DNA from: Rhodobiaceae bacterium
Lineage (GTDB): Bacteria > Pseudomonadota > Alphaproteobacteria > Rhizobiales > Tepidamorphaceae
Length of the DNA stretch: 64,000 nt
Assembly: GCA_020637895.1 (NCBI GenBank)
Contig: JACKJP010000002.1
Location: 496,001-560,000 of the forward strand
Direction of reading: 5' to 3'
Positions 1-9,045 of the stretch are shown here, piece by piece. Each line of letters begins with the position of its first letter. The stretch's first letter is position 1. A program made the translations under genes and the position numbers. The notes under the pieces were generated by a model. That model had not been told where the DNA came from and searched no databases. It saw nothing but the letters and a program-made list of their open reading frames with translations.

Positions 1-46
1 CATGCCTTTTTCGGCGCGAGTTGACGGGATGCGCGCGGGCCGATCG

Positions 47-318
47 GAACCGCCGATCCCGTTGATGGACCAGCGGTATGGATTGCCCGGTCGAGCCGGG
101 CAATGACGGAGGGTGGGATTGGAGCCTGCCAATCCGGTTCGCCAAGCCGTGTGAGATACGTCGGACGGCAATACAATGCCGAAGCCCGTCATCGCCGGAC
201 TTGATCCGGCGATCCATTCCGACAGCGGCACGGCAAGCGGAGCAATCTTGCCTGCGCCGTCGATCCCGTTGCCAGACCAGCGGCGTGGATTGCCCGGTCG
301 AACCGGGAAATGACGGCG
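47..318. repeat. Intergenic palindromic repeats; no gene in 1-332
   Basis: Two copies of a roughly 60-base unit lie in the same orientation at 47-110 and 259-318. Both read GATCCCGTT..GACCAGCGG..TGGATTGCCCGGTCG..CCGGG..AATGACGG. The core is an imperfect palindrome (GCCCGGTCGAGCCGGGC). A related element sits between them at about 185-220 (CCCGTCATCGCCGGACTTGATCCGGCGATCC), in the opposite sense. Repeats of this type are common between genes in rhizobia and relatives. No reading frame in 1-332 looks like a protein gene. Confidence 0.6.
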
Positions 319-332
319 TTTGTGGCCTGTCC

Positions 333-1430
333 TTACCCGAAGCTTCGCTTGCCGGAATTCAACTTGGTCGGAGCGGAACCGCGCGGCAGCAGCATTTCGC
401 CATCGAATGTCGCCGGGTAGCGGGCGACGCGCTTGCGCCCATCGGGTGTATCGATTTCGTGGAACACGCGGTTGTGGATGATCTGCGGTTCGTTGAGCAT
501 ATCCTCAGGGTTGTTCACCGGACCGCAAGGCAGGTCGAGCGCGGTGAATATCTCGAGCCATTCCTTCGATGTCTTTTCGCGGATCGGACCAGCAATCCTG
601 TCATAGAATGTCCGCGACATTTCCTTCGGGCTCTTGATCTGCTTCAGTTCTTCTTTCCATTCCGGATGCCCGATACCTTCAAGCGTGCGTCCGAAATGCT
701 TGCCGGTGACGGGCGACAGCGTGATGTAGCCGTCGCTTGTCTGGAAGACCGGCTGCGGCAGCTTCGCCTGGTCGGCATCGTCTTCGACAAAGGTGCGGTT
801 ATGCATCGCGTCGGGGAAGGTGTAGTAGGCCATCATGTCGAGCATCGACGTCTCGACATGCAGGCCCTTGCCGGTGCGTTCGCGCTGGAACAGCGCGGCG
901 AGCATGAACTGGGCGATGAGCATGCCGGTCACCTTGTCGGCGACAAAATTGTTGGTCGCCCGCGGAAACCCGCCATCCGCCTCATAGGCGAACAACCCGA
1001 CCCGGCCCTGAATGAGCGCGTCATAGGCAGGTTGCGCGGCCAGTTCGCCGTCGGCGCCATAGCCGGTCATCGACACCTGGATAAGGCGCGGATTGAGCTT
1101 TGAGAGCTGCTCGTAGCCAAGACCAAGGGACGCGGACACGCGCGGCCGCCATGTCTCGATGAAAATGTCGGCCTCGGCGATCAGGCCTTTAAGCGTCTCC
1201 ATGCCTTCGTCGGATTTCAGGTCCAGTGCGAGCGAGCTCTTGCCATTGTTGCAATTGCCCCACATCACGCCGGTCCCGTTCCATCGGTGACCCACATTGC
1301 GGTAGGCATCGCCATGCGGCGGCTCGATCTTGATCACCTCGGCACCGAGCGTTCCAAGCATCTGTGCGCTCAGCGGCCCCGACAGGTAGCCAGCCGCCTC
1401 GACAATTCTGATCCCGTCCAGCGGACGCAT
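333..1430 (-). CDS. CaiB/BaiF family CoA-transferase (class III)
   Basis: The 365-residue product is a class III (formyl-CoA/carnitine-type) CoA-transferase that moves CoA between carboxylic acids. It opens with the family signature GIRIVEAAGYLSGPLSAQMLG and TLGAEVIKIEPP, followed by NNGKSSLALDLKS. The likely catalytic Asp is in ETSMLDMMAYY. Length is slightly short of the usual 380-430 residues. I chose the ATG at 1430 because an AAGGAAAAC ribosome site precedes it; an in-frame start 11 codons upstream gives a non-conserved tail. It lies 77 bases downstream of the ketopantoate-reductase-like gene on the same strand. The substrate is not shown by sequence. Confidence 0.9.
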   Translation of the reverse strand: MRPLDGIRIVEAAGYLSGPLSAQMLGTLGAEVIKIEPPHGDAYRNVGHRWNGTGVMWGNCNNGKSSLALDLKSDEGMETLKGLIAEADIFIETWRPRVSASLGLGYEQLSKLNPRLIQVSMTGYGADGELAAQPAYDALIQGRVGLFAYEADGGFPRATNNFVADKVTGMLIAQFMLAALFQRERTGKGLHVETSMLDMMAYYTFPDAMHNRTFVEDDADQAKLPQPVFQTSDGYITLSPVTGKHFGRTLEGIGHPEWKEELKQIKSPKEMSRTFYDRIAGPIREKTSKEWLEIFTALDLPCGPVNNPEDMLNEPQIIHNRVFHEIDTPDGRKRVARYPATFDGEMLLPRGSAPTKLNSGKRSFG

Positions 1431-1507
1431 TGCATTGTTTTCCTTCGATTCAGCGCCCTGCATGGCTCGCTCCCTTCACGTTCTCGCGTTTCCTCACCAC
1501 CAGGGTT

Positions 1508-2512
1508 CTAATGCCCGGCGGACGTGTTCGTTGACATCTGCATGGCGCGAAGCCGCGCCATCTCCAGAACCATTTCCAGCGTCGGCATCTCCAGACCCGA
1601 AAGACGCCGGACCTCGCCAATGGACTCTTCCAGAATGTCGAGTTCCAGCGGCTTGCCCTTCTCAAGATCCTGAAGCATCGACATCTTGTGCGACGCACCG
1701 CTCGCAGTCAGGGCTATGCGCTTTCCGGGCGGCTGCGGAACCTCGACGCCGAGCACCCGCGCCGCGGCATCGGCCTCTTCCATCATCTTCTGCAATATGT
1801 CGCCACAGTGCTCCGCGATCTGACCGTTGCGGGCAAGCGTGAGGATGCCGAGCGGATTCCAGCAAAGACTATTGACGAACTTGACCCAGATCGCGCCGCG
1901 AACGTTGGCGTTCACCTTCGAGGGAATGCCGCTTTCGGTCAGTATTTCGGCAAGGCGCGTCACGCGGGGCGACAGCGAGCCGTCGAGTTCGCCGATCGGG
2001 CAACCGGCCTTCGCACCGTCCTGCGCAACGGTGCCCGGCGCTACCGTGTGGGCGCCGATCCAATAGACGATACCGAGCACGTTCTTCGCCGGCATCAGCT
2101 TTGCCTGACGCCCCGTCGGATCGATAAGCGGCACGCCGGGGGAGTTCTCAAGCGACGCACCGGTGAAAAAATAGTGCGGCAGACCGGTCGTCGGCGGCAG
2201 CACGGCGGTGTCCGGGCCGATCAGGGTCGCGATCCCGTCGAGCGCCTGGTCCATCTGATGGGCTTTCAGCGTCAGCAGGACATAGTCCTGAACCCCGAGT
2301 TCAGCAGGATCGTCGGTTACATTGACCGGCACGGTGAACGTTTCGTCGGGCAGTTCCACGGTCAGCCCTTTGTCGCGCATGACATCGAGCGCCTCGCCGC
2401 GTGCGACGAGACTGACCTCGCAAAGGCCGGCCCTTGCAAGCTGCCCCGCGATGACGCCGCCGATCGCGCCGGCGCCGAAGACACAGATTTTCAATGGTTG
2501 AACCAATGGCAT
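1508..2512 (-). CDS. Ketopantoate reductase (PanE/ApbA) family oxidoreductase
   Basis: This 334-residue NAD(P)-dependent reductase has an N-terminal Rossmann motif (VFGAGAIGGVIAGQLA, about residues 10-25) and the PanE C-terminal helical domain (VNANVRGAIWVKFVNSLCWNPLG, with the family Lys in the KF.N motif). True PanE makes pantoate from ketopantoate. Paralogues in catabolic clusters act on other 2-oxo acids. It sits between a LysR regulator and a CoA-transferase on the same strand, so a catabolic reductase role is more likely than vitamin synthesis. That is inference from context. Confidence 0.8.
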   Translation of the reverse strand: MPLVQPLKICVFGAGAIGGVIAGQLARAGLCEVSLVARGEALDVMRDKGLTVELPDETFTVPVNVTDDPAELGVQDYVLLTLKAHQMDQALDGIATLIGPDTAVLPPTTGLPHYFFTGASLENSPGVPLIDPTGRQAKLMPAKNVLGIVYWIGAHTVAPGTVAQDGAKAGCPIGELDGSLSPRVTRLAEILTESGIPSKVNANVRGAIWVKFVNSLCWNPLGILTLARNGQIAEHCGDILQKMMEEADAAARVLGVEVPQPPGKRIALTASGASHKMSMLQDLEKGKPLELDILEESIGEVRRLSGLEMPTLEMVLEMARLRAMQMSTNTSAGH

Positions 2513-2578
2513 GGGATTGCAGTTTACAGAACGACAACTGCCCTGTCAGCCTTTTTCGCCGTCAGCTTCGGTCTATGT

Positions 2579-3487
2579 TCAGACCGCCTCATAGCTTGTG
2601 GCGAGCGTGCCTGCGAGTTGCGCGGCAAATCGCGCTGCCGCAACGGGGAGCGTCCGTCCGCGAAGCTGGGCCATGTGTATCGTGCCGGCCGGTATGTCGC
2701 GGACGTCGAGGGGGCGAGACACCATGCGCCCGGTGCGCGTCGGTTCAGACAGGCCAACGGGTATCTGGAAGGTCAGGATGTTCTCCGCGACCGCGTGATA
2801 GCGGAGGAATTCGAAGCTGTCCGATTCCACCACCGGCGTGATTTTCAGCGACTGGCGCTGCGCGGCGCTGTCCAGAAGATGGCGCACGCCATATGTGCTT
2901 GCCGGCAATGCCAGCGGATAGGACAGGCAGTCGGCGAGCCGGACACTCGTTTCTCCCGCCAGCGGGTGTCCGGGCGCCATGACCGCATGGATTTGCTGGC
3001 GGACCGCCGCGAGAACCTGGACTTCAGACATCCTGACAGGCTCGAAGACTATGGCGATATCGGCGGTGTAGTCGGCAAGCGACCTTTCCGCAGCCTCACG
3101 GTCGCGCAGATGCACGCCGAAAGTGACCTGTGGATGCTCACGCCGGTAATTGGCGATTTCGCCCGGCAGGAAATAGGGCAGAAACGCCTGGCTGCACGCA
3201 ATCGAGACATGCCCGCGACGAACCCCCGACAGATCGGCGATCTGCGATTTCACCCGTTCCATGTCGGATAGCTGGTGACGAATGTGGTGGATGAGGATCT
3301 CACCGGCGCTGTTCAGGCGTACGCCGCGCGGCATGCGTTCGAAAATCGGCACGCCCAATTCTTCCTCGATGGCGAGAATCCGGCGGTTGAGAGCCGTCGA
3401 TGTTATCGACAGCATCTCGGCCGCCTTTCGGATCGAACCGGTTCTGGCGACGACATCGATATAACGGGCGGAAGTGAGATGGCGCAT
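2579..3487 (-). CDS. LysR-family transcriptional regulator
   Basis: The 302-residue protein has an N-terminal winged helix-turn-helix (RYIDVVARTGSIRKAAEML and STALNRRILAIEEELGVPIFER, residues 6-52) and a periplasmic-binding-like effector domain after about residue 90. The start is the ATG at 3487. It is divergent from the BMP transporter operon (153 bases to its start) and upstream of the reductase and CoA-transferase genes on its own strand, so it could control either group. A T-N11-A palindrome lies just upstream of its start. The effector is unknown. Confidence 0.9.
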   Translation of the reverse strand: MRHLTSARYIDVVARTGSIRKAAEMLSITSTALNRRILAIEEELGVPIFERMPRGVRLNSAGEILIHHIRHQLSDMERVKSQIADLSGVRRGHVSIACSQAFLPYFLPGEIANYRREHPQVTFGVHLRDREAAERSLADYTADIAIVFEPVRMSEVQVLAAVRQQIHAVMAPGHPLAGETSVRLADCLSYPLALPASTYGVRHLLDSAAQRQSLKITPVVESDSFEFLRYHAVAENILTFQIPVGLSEPTRTGRMVSRPLDVRDIPAGTIHMAQLRGRTLPVAAARFAAQLAGTLATSYEAV

Positions 3488-3504
3488 CGGACAATCCCCA
3501 GTGA

Positions 3505-3517
3505 TGCAATTTTTGCA
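3505..3517. promoter_or_regulatory. Candidate LysR operator (T-N11-A)
   Basis: TGCAATTTTTGCA is a palindromic T-N11-A box in the gap between the divergent lysR-type gene and the BMP-transporter operon, 18 bases from the regulator's start. Position and form fit an autoregulatory LysR site. There is no direct evidence of binding. Confidence 0.4.
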
Positions 3518-3640
3518 GCATAGCGCGATTTATTTAGCACAAGACAGATGCGCTTCACGCCCAATAGGCTTTTGCTCCAAAGTCGGCAATCACAGGGTGT
3601 GCCGACGCTTCACAGGGGCAAACAGGCAGGAGATTTGAAG

Positions 3641-4759
3641 ATGAAGACTCCCACACGCCGCCAATTTCTCAAGACAACGAGCCTGGTCGCAGGCGCCGCG
3701 GCACTGGGCAGCGCGCTGCCCTTCTCGGCAGCACGCGCCGCCGGCCTGACCATCGGGTTTATCTATGTCGGCCCCAAGGACGACTACGGCTACAACCAGG
3801 CGCATGCCGAAGGTGCCGCCGCCGTCAAGGCGATGGAAGGCGTCACGGTTGTCGAGGAAGAGAATGTCGCCGAGACGGTCGATGTTCAGAAGTCGATGGA
3901 GAGCATGATCAATTTCGATGGCGCGAGCCTGCTCTTCCCGACATCGTTCGGCTATTTCGATCCGCACATTCTGGCGCTGGCGCCGAAATATCCCGACGTG
4001 CGCTTTGAGCATTGCGGCGGCCTGTGGTCGGCCGACAAGCACCCGAAGAATACCGGTTCCTATTTCGGCTATATCGGCATGGGTCAGTTCCTGAACGGCA
4101 TCGCCGCCGGTCATGCGACGAAATCCAAGAAGATCGGCTTTGTCGCCGCCAAGCCGATCCCGCAGGTGCTGCTGAACATCAACTCCTTCCTGCTCGGCGC
4201 GCGGACGGTCGATCCGAGCATCACCTGTCAGGTGATCTTCACGGGCGAATGGTCGCTCGCGGTCAAGGAAGCGGAAGCCACGAACGCACTGGCCGATCAG
4301 GGCGTCGATGTCGTCACCTGCCATGTCGATGGTCCGAAGGTCGTGATGGAAACGGCGGCGGGCCGCGGCATGTATCTTTGCGGCTATCACGCCAACCAGT
4401 CGCCGCTGGCGCCCGACAAATACCTGACCGGCGCGGAGTGGAACTGGGCCAATGTCTATACCGGCATGGTCAAGACCGTGCAGTCGGGCGGCACGATTCC
4501 GAATTTCGTGCGTGGCGGCCTGGCCGAAGGCTTCATCAAGATGAGCCCGCTCGGACCGGCTGTTTCAGATGCCGCGCGCAAGCAGTTCACCGAAACGCAC
4601 GACGCCATCATGAAAGGCAATTACGCTGTCATCAACGGCCCGATGAAAGACAACAAGGGCAATGTGATCGCGACTGCCGGACAGAGCTTCGTCGAAACTG
4701 ACGTCGCGCTGGAAAGCATGGACTATCTGGTCGATGGCGTAATCGGCTCGACATCGTAG
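3641..4759 (+). CDS. BMP-family ABC transporter substrate-binding protein
   Basis: The 372-residue protein is a periplasmic binding protein of the Bmp/Med family (nucleoside- or base-type importers). The N-terminus carries a twin-arginine motif (TRRQFLKTTSLVAGAAALG) and an AxA cleavage site near AARAAG, so it is probably exported folded by Tat. Family signatures include IYVGPKDDYGYNQAHAEGA and LFPTSFGYFDPHILALAPKYPDVRFEH (split across residues 100-130). The ATG at 3641 has AGGAG 8-10 bases upstream. It heads an operon with two permeases, a biuret hydrolase, the ATPase and a second hydrolase. The ligand may be biuret or a related ureide or nucleobase; this is inferred from the neighbours. Confidence 0.88.
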   Translation: MKTPTRRQFLKTTSLVAGAAALGSALPFSAARAAGLTIGFIYVGPKDDYGYNQAHAEGAAAVKAMEGVTVVEEENVAETVDVQKSMESMINFDGASLLFPTSFGYFDPHILALAPKYPDVRFEHCGGLWSADKHPKNTGSYFGYIGMGQFLNGIAAGHATKSKKIGFVAAKPIPQVLLNINSFLLGARTVDPSITCQVIFTGEWSLAVKEAEATNALADQGVDVVTCHVDGPKVVMETAAGRGMYLCGYHANQSPLAPDKYLTGAEWNWANVYTGMVKTVQSGGTIPNFVRGGLAEGFIKMSPLGPAVSDAARKQFTETHDAIMKGNYAVINGPMKDNKGNVIATAGQSFVETDVALESMDYLVDGVIGSTS

Positions 4760-4787
4760 GCGAGCCGGCCTCACGGGGGCAGCAGCG

Positions 4788-5894
4788 ATGAGCGCGGACA
4801 TCACCGCAGAGACACCGGCGAAGGGCACCAGCCTGCAACTCGGTCATATTCTGCGGCGGGCCGAACCGATCATCATCTCGCTCATCGCGATGCTCGCCGG
4901 TCTTGCCCTTTTCGGTCTTTTCCTTCTGGCGGTCGGCAAATCGCCGATCACCTTCTACGAGCTCGTCTACAAGGCCGGATTCGGGTCTGCCTTTTCCTGG
5001 CAGAACACGCTGTCGCGAGCAGCTCCGCTTCTCCTTTCCGCCCTGTGCGTGGCGTTGCCCGCGCGTCTCGGCCTCGTCGTGATCGGCGGCGAAGGCGCGA
5101 TCGTGCTTGGCGGGGTCGCGGCCGGTGCTGCCGGCATGTACCTGCCGGGTCTGCCGGGCGCCATCGGTATCGCGGCGATGATGATCGCGGCGGCGATTGC
5201 CGGCGGCGCATGGATCGGCGCGGTCGGCGCGATGCGGCACTACCGGGGCGTCAACGAGACGATCTCGAGCCTCTTGATGGCCTATATCGCGATCGCATTG
5301 ATGAACCATCTCGTCGAAGGGCCGCTGCGCGATCCGGCAAGCCTGAACAAGCCATCGACGGCGCCGATCGAGGCAGCCTACAGAATCGGCGAGATGCCGT
5401 TTCTCGGCACGCACTGGGGTCTCGGTCTCGGCGTTCTCGCCTGCATTGCATGCTGGGTCCTGATCGACAGGACAAGCTGGGGATTTGCTGCCCGGATCGC
5501 CGGCGGCAATACAAGGGCCGCGGAAGTGCAGGGGCTTCCCGTCGGCCGGCTGGTGATCGGCTTCACCGCGCTGGGGGGCGCGCTGGCCGGTCTTGCCGGC
5601 ATGATGGAGGTGGCGGCCGTGCACGGCTCGGCCAACGCCTCACTGGCGGCGGGTTATGGCTATACGGGGATTCTGATCGCCTTCCTGGCGCGCCATAACC
5701 CGCTCGCCATTATTCCCGTCGCGCTGCTGCTTGCCGGTTTCGAGGCCTCAAGCGGTCTCGTCCAGCGCCGGCTCGACCTGCCAGACGCCACAGTGCTCGT
5801 CCTGCAGGGGTTCGTCTTCATCACAATATTGCTGTCAGAAACCGCCTATGGCCGGTTCAAGCTGTTCCGTCCCGACGAATGGAGGCGCAAATGA
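4788..5894 (+). CDS. BMP-type ABC transporter permease 1
   Basis: This 368-residue inner-membrane permease of the BPD_transp_2 family resembles YufP. It has an N-terminal cytoplasmic stretch, then about eight or nine hydrophobic segments, and the loop PARLGLVVIGGEGAIVLGGV typical of ribose/nucleoside-type permeases. It follows the binding-protein gene by 28 bases. Its stop overlaps the next permease start (ATGA), so the two permeases are probably translationally coupled and form the heterodimeric channel. Confidence 0.88.
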   Translation: MSADITAETPAKGTSLQLGHILRRAEPIIISLIAMLAGLALFGLFLLAVGKSPITFYELVYKAGFGSAFSWQNTLSRAAPLLLSALCVALPARLGLVVIGGEGAIVLGGVAAGAAGMYLPGLPGAIGIAAMMIAAAIAGGAWIGAVGAMRHYRGVNETISSLLMAYIAIALMNHLVEGPLRDPASLNKPSTAPIEAAYRIGEMPFLGTHWGLGLGVLACIACWVLIDRTSWGFAARIAGGNTRAAEVQGLPVGRLVIGFTALGGALAGLAGMMEVAAVHGSANASLAAGYGYTGILIAFLARHNPLAIIPVALLLAGFEASSGLVQRRLDLPDATVLVLQGFVFITILLSETAYGRFKLFRPDEWRRK

Positions 5895-6817
5895 CCGGCG
5901 CGGATATCGGCTGGTGGGGTGTGCCACTTGCCATTCTGGGCGGCGCCATCCGGGTCTCGACGCCGTTCCTGTTCGTCAGTCTGGGCGAATGCCTGACGGA
6001 ACGTTCCGGCCGCATCAATCTCGGCCTTGAAGGCACGCTCGTCTTCGGCGCGATGAGCGGCTACGCCGTCGCCTATGAGACCAATTCGGCCTGGCTCGGC
6101 GTTCTCGCCGCCGCCATCGCCGGCAGCATGTTCGGCCTCTTTCACGGCTGGATTTGCAAACTCCCGCGCGTCAACGACATCGCCATCGGCATCGCGCTGA
6201 TGCTGTTTGGCATGGGCCTCGCGTTCTTCTTCGGCAAACCCTACATCCAGCCAGTCGCGCCGGACCTCCCCGCCTTCGAATTTGGCGCGTGGTCGTCGCT
6301 GCCGCAGATGCAGGCAGCGCTCAAGGTCAATGTCCTGTTCCTTGTCGGCATTGTCCTTGCCATCGCCATGGCGTGGATGTTCCGCGCGACCCGGCTCGGG
6401 CTGACAATCAGGGTCGTCGGCGACAGTACGGATTCCGCCCGGGCGCTCGGCATCAATCCCGATCTGGTGCGGCTTCTGGCAACGGGCGCCGGCGGCGCTC
6501 TGGCCGGTGTCGCGGGTGCCTATCTCTCGCTTTACTATCCGGGCAGCTGGAACGAGGGCATTTCATCCGGCCAGGGCCTGATGGCCGTCGCGCTCGTTAT
6601 CTTCGCGCGCTGGAACCCGATCAACTGCTTCTGGGCCGCGCTGATGTTCGGCGGCGCGGGGGCGCTGGGACCCGCGCTGCAATCGGTCGGCGTCAGTCAG
6701 GGCTATTACCTGTTCTATGCCGCGCCTTACGTGCTGACCCTCGTCGTTCTCGTCGCGACCAGTTCCGGACGCGGGCTGCTTGCCTCGGCGCCCGGCAGCC
6801 TGAGCATCACAAAGTAG
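5891..6817 (+). CDS. BMP-type ABC transporter permease 2
   Basis: This 308-residue permease of the BPD_transp_2 family resembles YufQ. It has the signature LTERSGRINLGLEGTLVFGA and several transmembrane segments, including ALMLFGMGLAFFFG and ALVIFARWNPINCFWAALMF. The ATG at 5891 overlaps the preceding stop and has GGAGG five bases upstream; an in-frame ATG at 5879 would bury that site. It partners permease 1, and the ATPase encoded at 7513. Confidence 0.88.
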   Translation: MTGADIGWWGVPLAILGGAIRVSTPFLFVSLGECLTERSGRINLGLEGTLVFGAMSGYAVAYETNSAWLGVLAAAIAGSMFGLFHGWICKLPRVNDIAIGIALMLFGMGLAFFFGKPYIQPVAPDLPAFEFGAWSSLPQMQAALKVNVLFLVGIVLAIAMAWMFRATRLGLTIRVVGDSTDSARALGINPDLVRLLATGAGGALAGVAGAYLSLYYPGSWNEGISSGQGLMAVALVIFARWNPINCFWAALMFGGAGALGPALQSVGVSQGYYLFYAAPYVLTLVVLVATSSGRGLLASAPGSLSITK

Positions 6818-6829
6818 GAACCAAGAGAC

Positions 6830-7516
6830 ATGGCCGAAGTGCATACGATCACCGCCGATCCCTATCCCTGGCCCTACAATGGCGACCTGAGGCCAGAGAA
6901 TACCGCGCTGATCATCATCGACATGCAGACGGACTTCTGCGGCAAGGGCGGCTATGTCGATTCCATGGGATACGATCTCAGCCTGACGCGGGCACCGATC
7001 GAGCCGATCAAGAAGGTCCTCGGCGCGATGCGCGAGAAGGGCTACCACATCATCCATACCCGCGAAGGCCACCGTCCGGACCTCGCCGACCTGCCGCCCA
7101 ACAAGCGCTGGCGCTCCCGCCGCATCGGCGCGGGGATCGGGGATGCGGGCCCGTGCGGCAAGATCCTCATTCGCGGCGAACCGGGCTGGAATATCATCGA
7201 CGAACTGGCGCCGCTGCCGGACGAGCCGATCATCGACAAGCCCGGCAAGGGCAGCTTCTACGCGACCGACCTCGATCTGCTGCTGCATACGCGCGGCATC
7301 GAGAACATCATCCTGACCGGCATCACCACCGACGTCTGCGTGCACACGACGATGCGCGAGGCAAACGATCGCGGCTATGAGTGCCTCATCCTTGAGGATT
7401 GCTGCGGCGCGACCGACCCGGGCAACCACGCCGCGGCAATCAACATGGTCAAGATGCAGGGCGGCGTTTTCGGCAGCGTCTCCAACAGCACCGATTTCCT
7501 CAAGGGGCTGCCATGA
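6830..7516 (+). CDS. biuH: Biuret amidohydrolase (cysteine hydrolase)
   Basis: The 228-residue isochorismatase-like hydrolase closely matches, from memory, the Rhizobium leguminosarum biuret hydrolase: DPYPWPYNG, TALIIIDMQTDFCGKGGYVD, GYHIIHTREGHRPDLADLP, QGGVFGSVSNS. The catalytic triad is in place: Asp31 (IIIDMQ), Lys137 (IDKPGK) and Cys170 (TTDVCVHTT), five residues earlier than in the rhizobial enzyme (36/142/175). The reaction would be biuret to allophanate plus ammonia in the cytoplasm. No allophanate hydrolase gene is in this window. It lies inside the BMP transporter operon, 12 bases after permease 2, and its stop overlaps the ATPase start. A ureidoacrylate (RutB-like) substrate is the main alternative. 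Confidence 0.85.
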   Translation: MAEVHTITADPYPWPYNGDLRPENTALIIIDMQTDFCGKGGYVDSMGYDLSLTRAPIEPIKKVLGAMREKGYHIIHTREGHRPDLADLPPNKRWRSRRIGAGIGDAGPCGKILIRGEPGWNIIDELAPLPDEPIIDKPGKGSFYATDLDLLLHTRGIENIILTGITTDVCVHTTMREANDRGYECLILEDCCGATDPGNHAAAINMVKMQGGVFGSVSNSTDFLKGLP

Positions 7517-9045
7517 GCGAACCCGAACACAGCCCCGATCACGCGCTCGCCGTCGAGACTGTAGGCCTGACCATGCGTTTCGGCGCCTTCACGGCGCTCG
7601 ACAATGCGTCGCTGAAGTTCAAGCCCGGTACCTTCCATGCGCTGCTTGGCGAAAACGGCGCGGGCAAATCGACGCTCGTCAAATGCATGATGGGCTTTTA
7701 CCGGCCAACCGACGGTCAGATGATGATCGACGGGCGCGAGGTCGACATTCCCGATCCGCGCGCGGCACATGCGCTGGGTCTGGGCATGGTCTACCAGCAT
7801 TTCACGCTGGTGCCTTCGCTGACGGCGGCGGAAAATCTCGTCATCAGCCGTGAGGATGCGCCGACTATCATCAACTGGCGCGCCGAGCGCGAGAAGCTCG
7901 ATGCCTTCATGAAAACGATGCCGTTCAAGGTGCCGCTCGAGCAGCCGGTCAACCGGCTGGCAGCGGGCGAAAAGCAGAAGCTTGAACTGCTCAAGCAGCT
8001 CTATCTTGGCCGCAAGTTCCTGATCCTTGACGAGCCGACTTCGGTGCTGACGCCCGCCGAGGCCGACGAGCTGCTGGGCATGGTACGCGGCATGACGCAG
8101 TCAGGCGCACTGACGGCGGTGATGATCACCCACAAGTTTCGCGAGGTTTCCGCCTTCGCCGACGACGTGTCCGTCTTGAGACGCGGCGTTCATGTCGGCA
8201 GCGGCCGTGTCGGCGACTACACCCATGCCGATCTTGCCGCGATGATGATCGGCGAAAAGACAATTCAGCAATCGGCCGAGCGCAGGGGAGAAGCCGGCGA
8301 AGCGATCCTCAGCGTCAGCAATGCGCTGGCGCCCGACCGCTCTGGCCTCAAGACGATCGACATTGAAAGCCTCAAGGTCCGCGCTGGCGAGATCGTCGGT
8401 ATCGCCGGCGTGTCCGGCAACGGTCAGATGGAACTGATGGAAATACTGACCGGACAACGACCGCTGACGGGCGGCAGGATCGAGGTCGAAGGCAGGCCCT
8501 ACCATGCGAGCCGGCGCGAGGCCCGCAACCTCAAGGTCCGCTATCTGCCCGAAGAGCCGCTGCGCAATGCCTGCGCGCCAAAGATGAGCGTTGCGGAGAA
8601 TATAGCCTTCCGCACATTCGACATCGACCGCGCCGGCAAGCCGCGGTTCTGGCTCGACAAGACGGCCATGACCGCGCGCGGACGCGAACTCGTCGACGCG
8701 TTCAAGGTCAAGACGGCATCGATCGACAGCGAGATCGCATCCCTCTCCGGCGGCAATGTGCAGCGCGCGGTCCTTGCCCGCGAACTGACCGGAGAGGTCG
8801 ACCTGCTGATCATTTCCAATCCCTGCTTCGGTCTCGATTTTTCGGCGATCGCAGAAATTCGCGCGCGCATCGTCGCCGCCCGAAACAGCGGAACGGCCGT
8901 GCTGCTGATCAGCGAGGATCTCGATGAAATCCTCGAACTTTCCGATCGTATCCTGGTGATGGCGGAAGGCCGCCTGGTCTATGAGACAACGGCGGCGGCA
9001 GCCGATACGAACGAGATCGGCGCGCATATGACAGGGCACGAATGA
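7513..9045 (+). CDS. BMP-type ABC transporter ATP-binding protein (two NBDs)
   Basis: The 510-residue protein has two fused nucleotide-binding domains, as usual for sugar/nucleoside importers. The first has Walker A GENGAGKST (about residue 52) and Walker B LILDEPTSVLTP. The second has a degenerate Walker A (GVSGNGQMELM), a signature LSGGNVQRAVLAREL, and IISNPCFGLDF in place of a normal Walker B. This asymmetry is typical of the family and is not a sign of decay. ATG at 7513 overlaps the biuH stop. It energises the permeases encoded just upstream. Confidence 0.9.
   Translation: MSEPEHSPDHALAVETVGLTMRFGAFTALDNASLKFKPGTFHALLGENGAGKSTLVKCMMGFYRPTDGQMMIDGREVDIPDPRAAHALGLGMVYQHFTLVPSLTAAENLVISREDAPTIINWRAEREKLDAFMKTMPFKVPLEQPVNRLAAGEKQKLELLKQLYLGRKFLILDEPTSVLTPAEADELLGMVRGMTQSGALTAVMITHKFREVSAFADDVSVLRRGVHVGSGRVGDYTHADLAAMMIGEKTIQQSAERRGEAGEAILSVSNALAPDRSGLKTIDIESLKVRAGEIVGIAGVSGNGQMELMEILTGQRPLTGGRIEVEGRPYHASRREARNLKVRYLPEEPLRNACAPKMSVAENIAFRTFDIDRAGKPRFWLDKTAMTARGRELVDAFKVKTASIDSEIASLSGGNVQRAVLARELTGEVDLLIISNPCFGLDFSAIAEIRARIVAARNSGTAVLLISEDLDEILELSDRILVMAEGRLVYETTAAAADTNEIGAHMTGHE

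Noticed and set aside
1688..3271. Very long plus-strand open frame (over 500 codons) across the reductase and LysR genes
   Set aside because: It is antisense to two well-recognised genes, is rich in Arg/Ala/Pro and matches no family. Such frames are common in GC-rich DNA.
7513..9045. Degenerate second nucleotide-binding domain of the ABC ATPase as a sign of pseudogenisation
   Set aside because: Asymmetric second domains are normal in this transporter family; the frame is intact and of full length.
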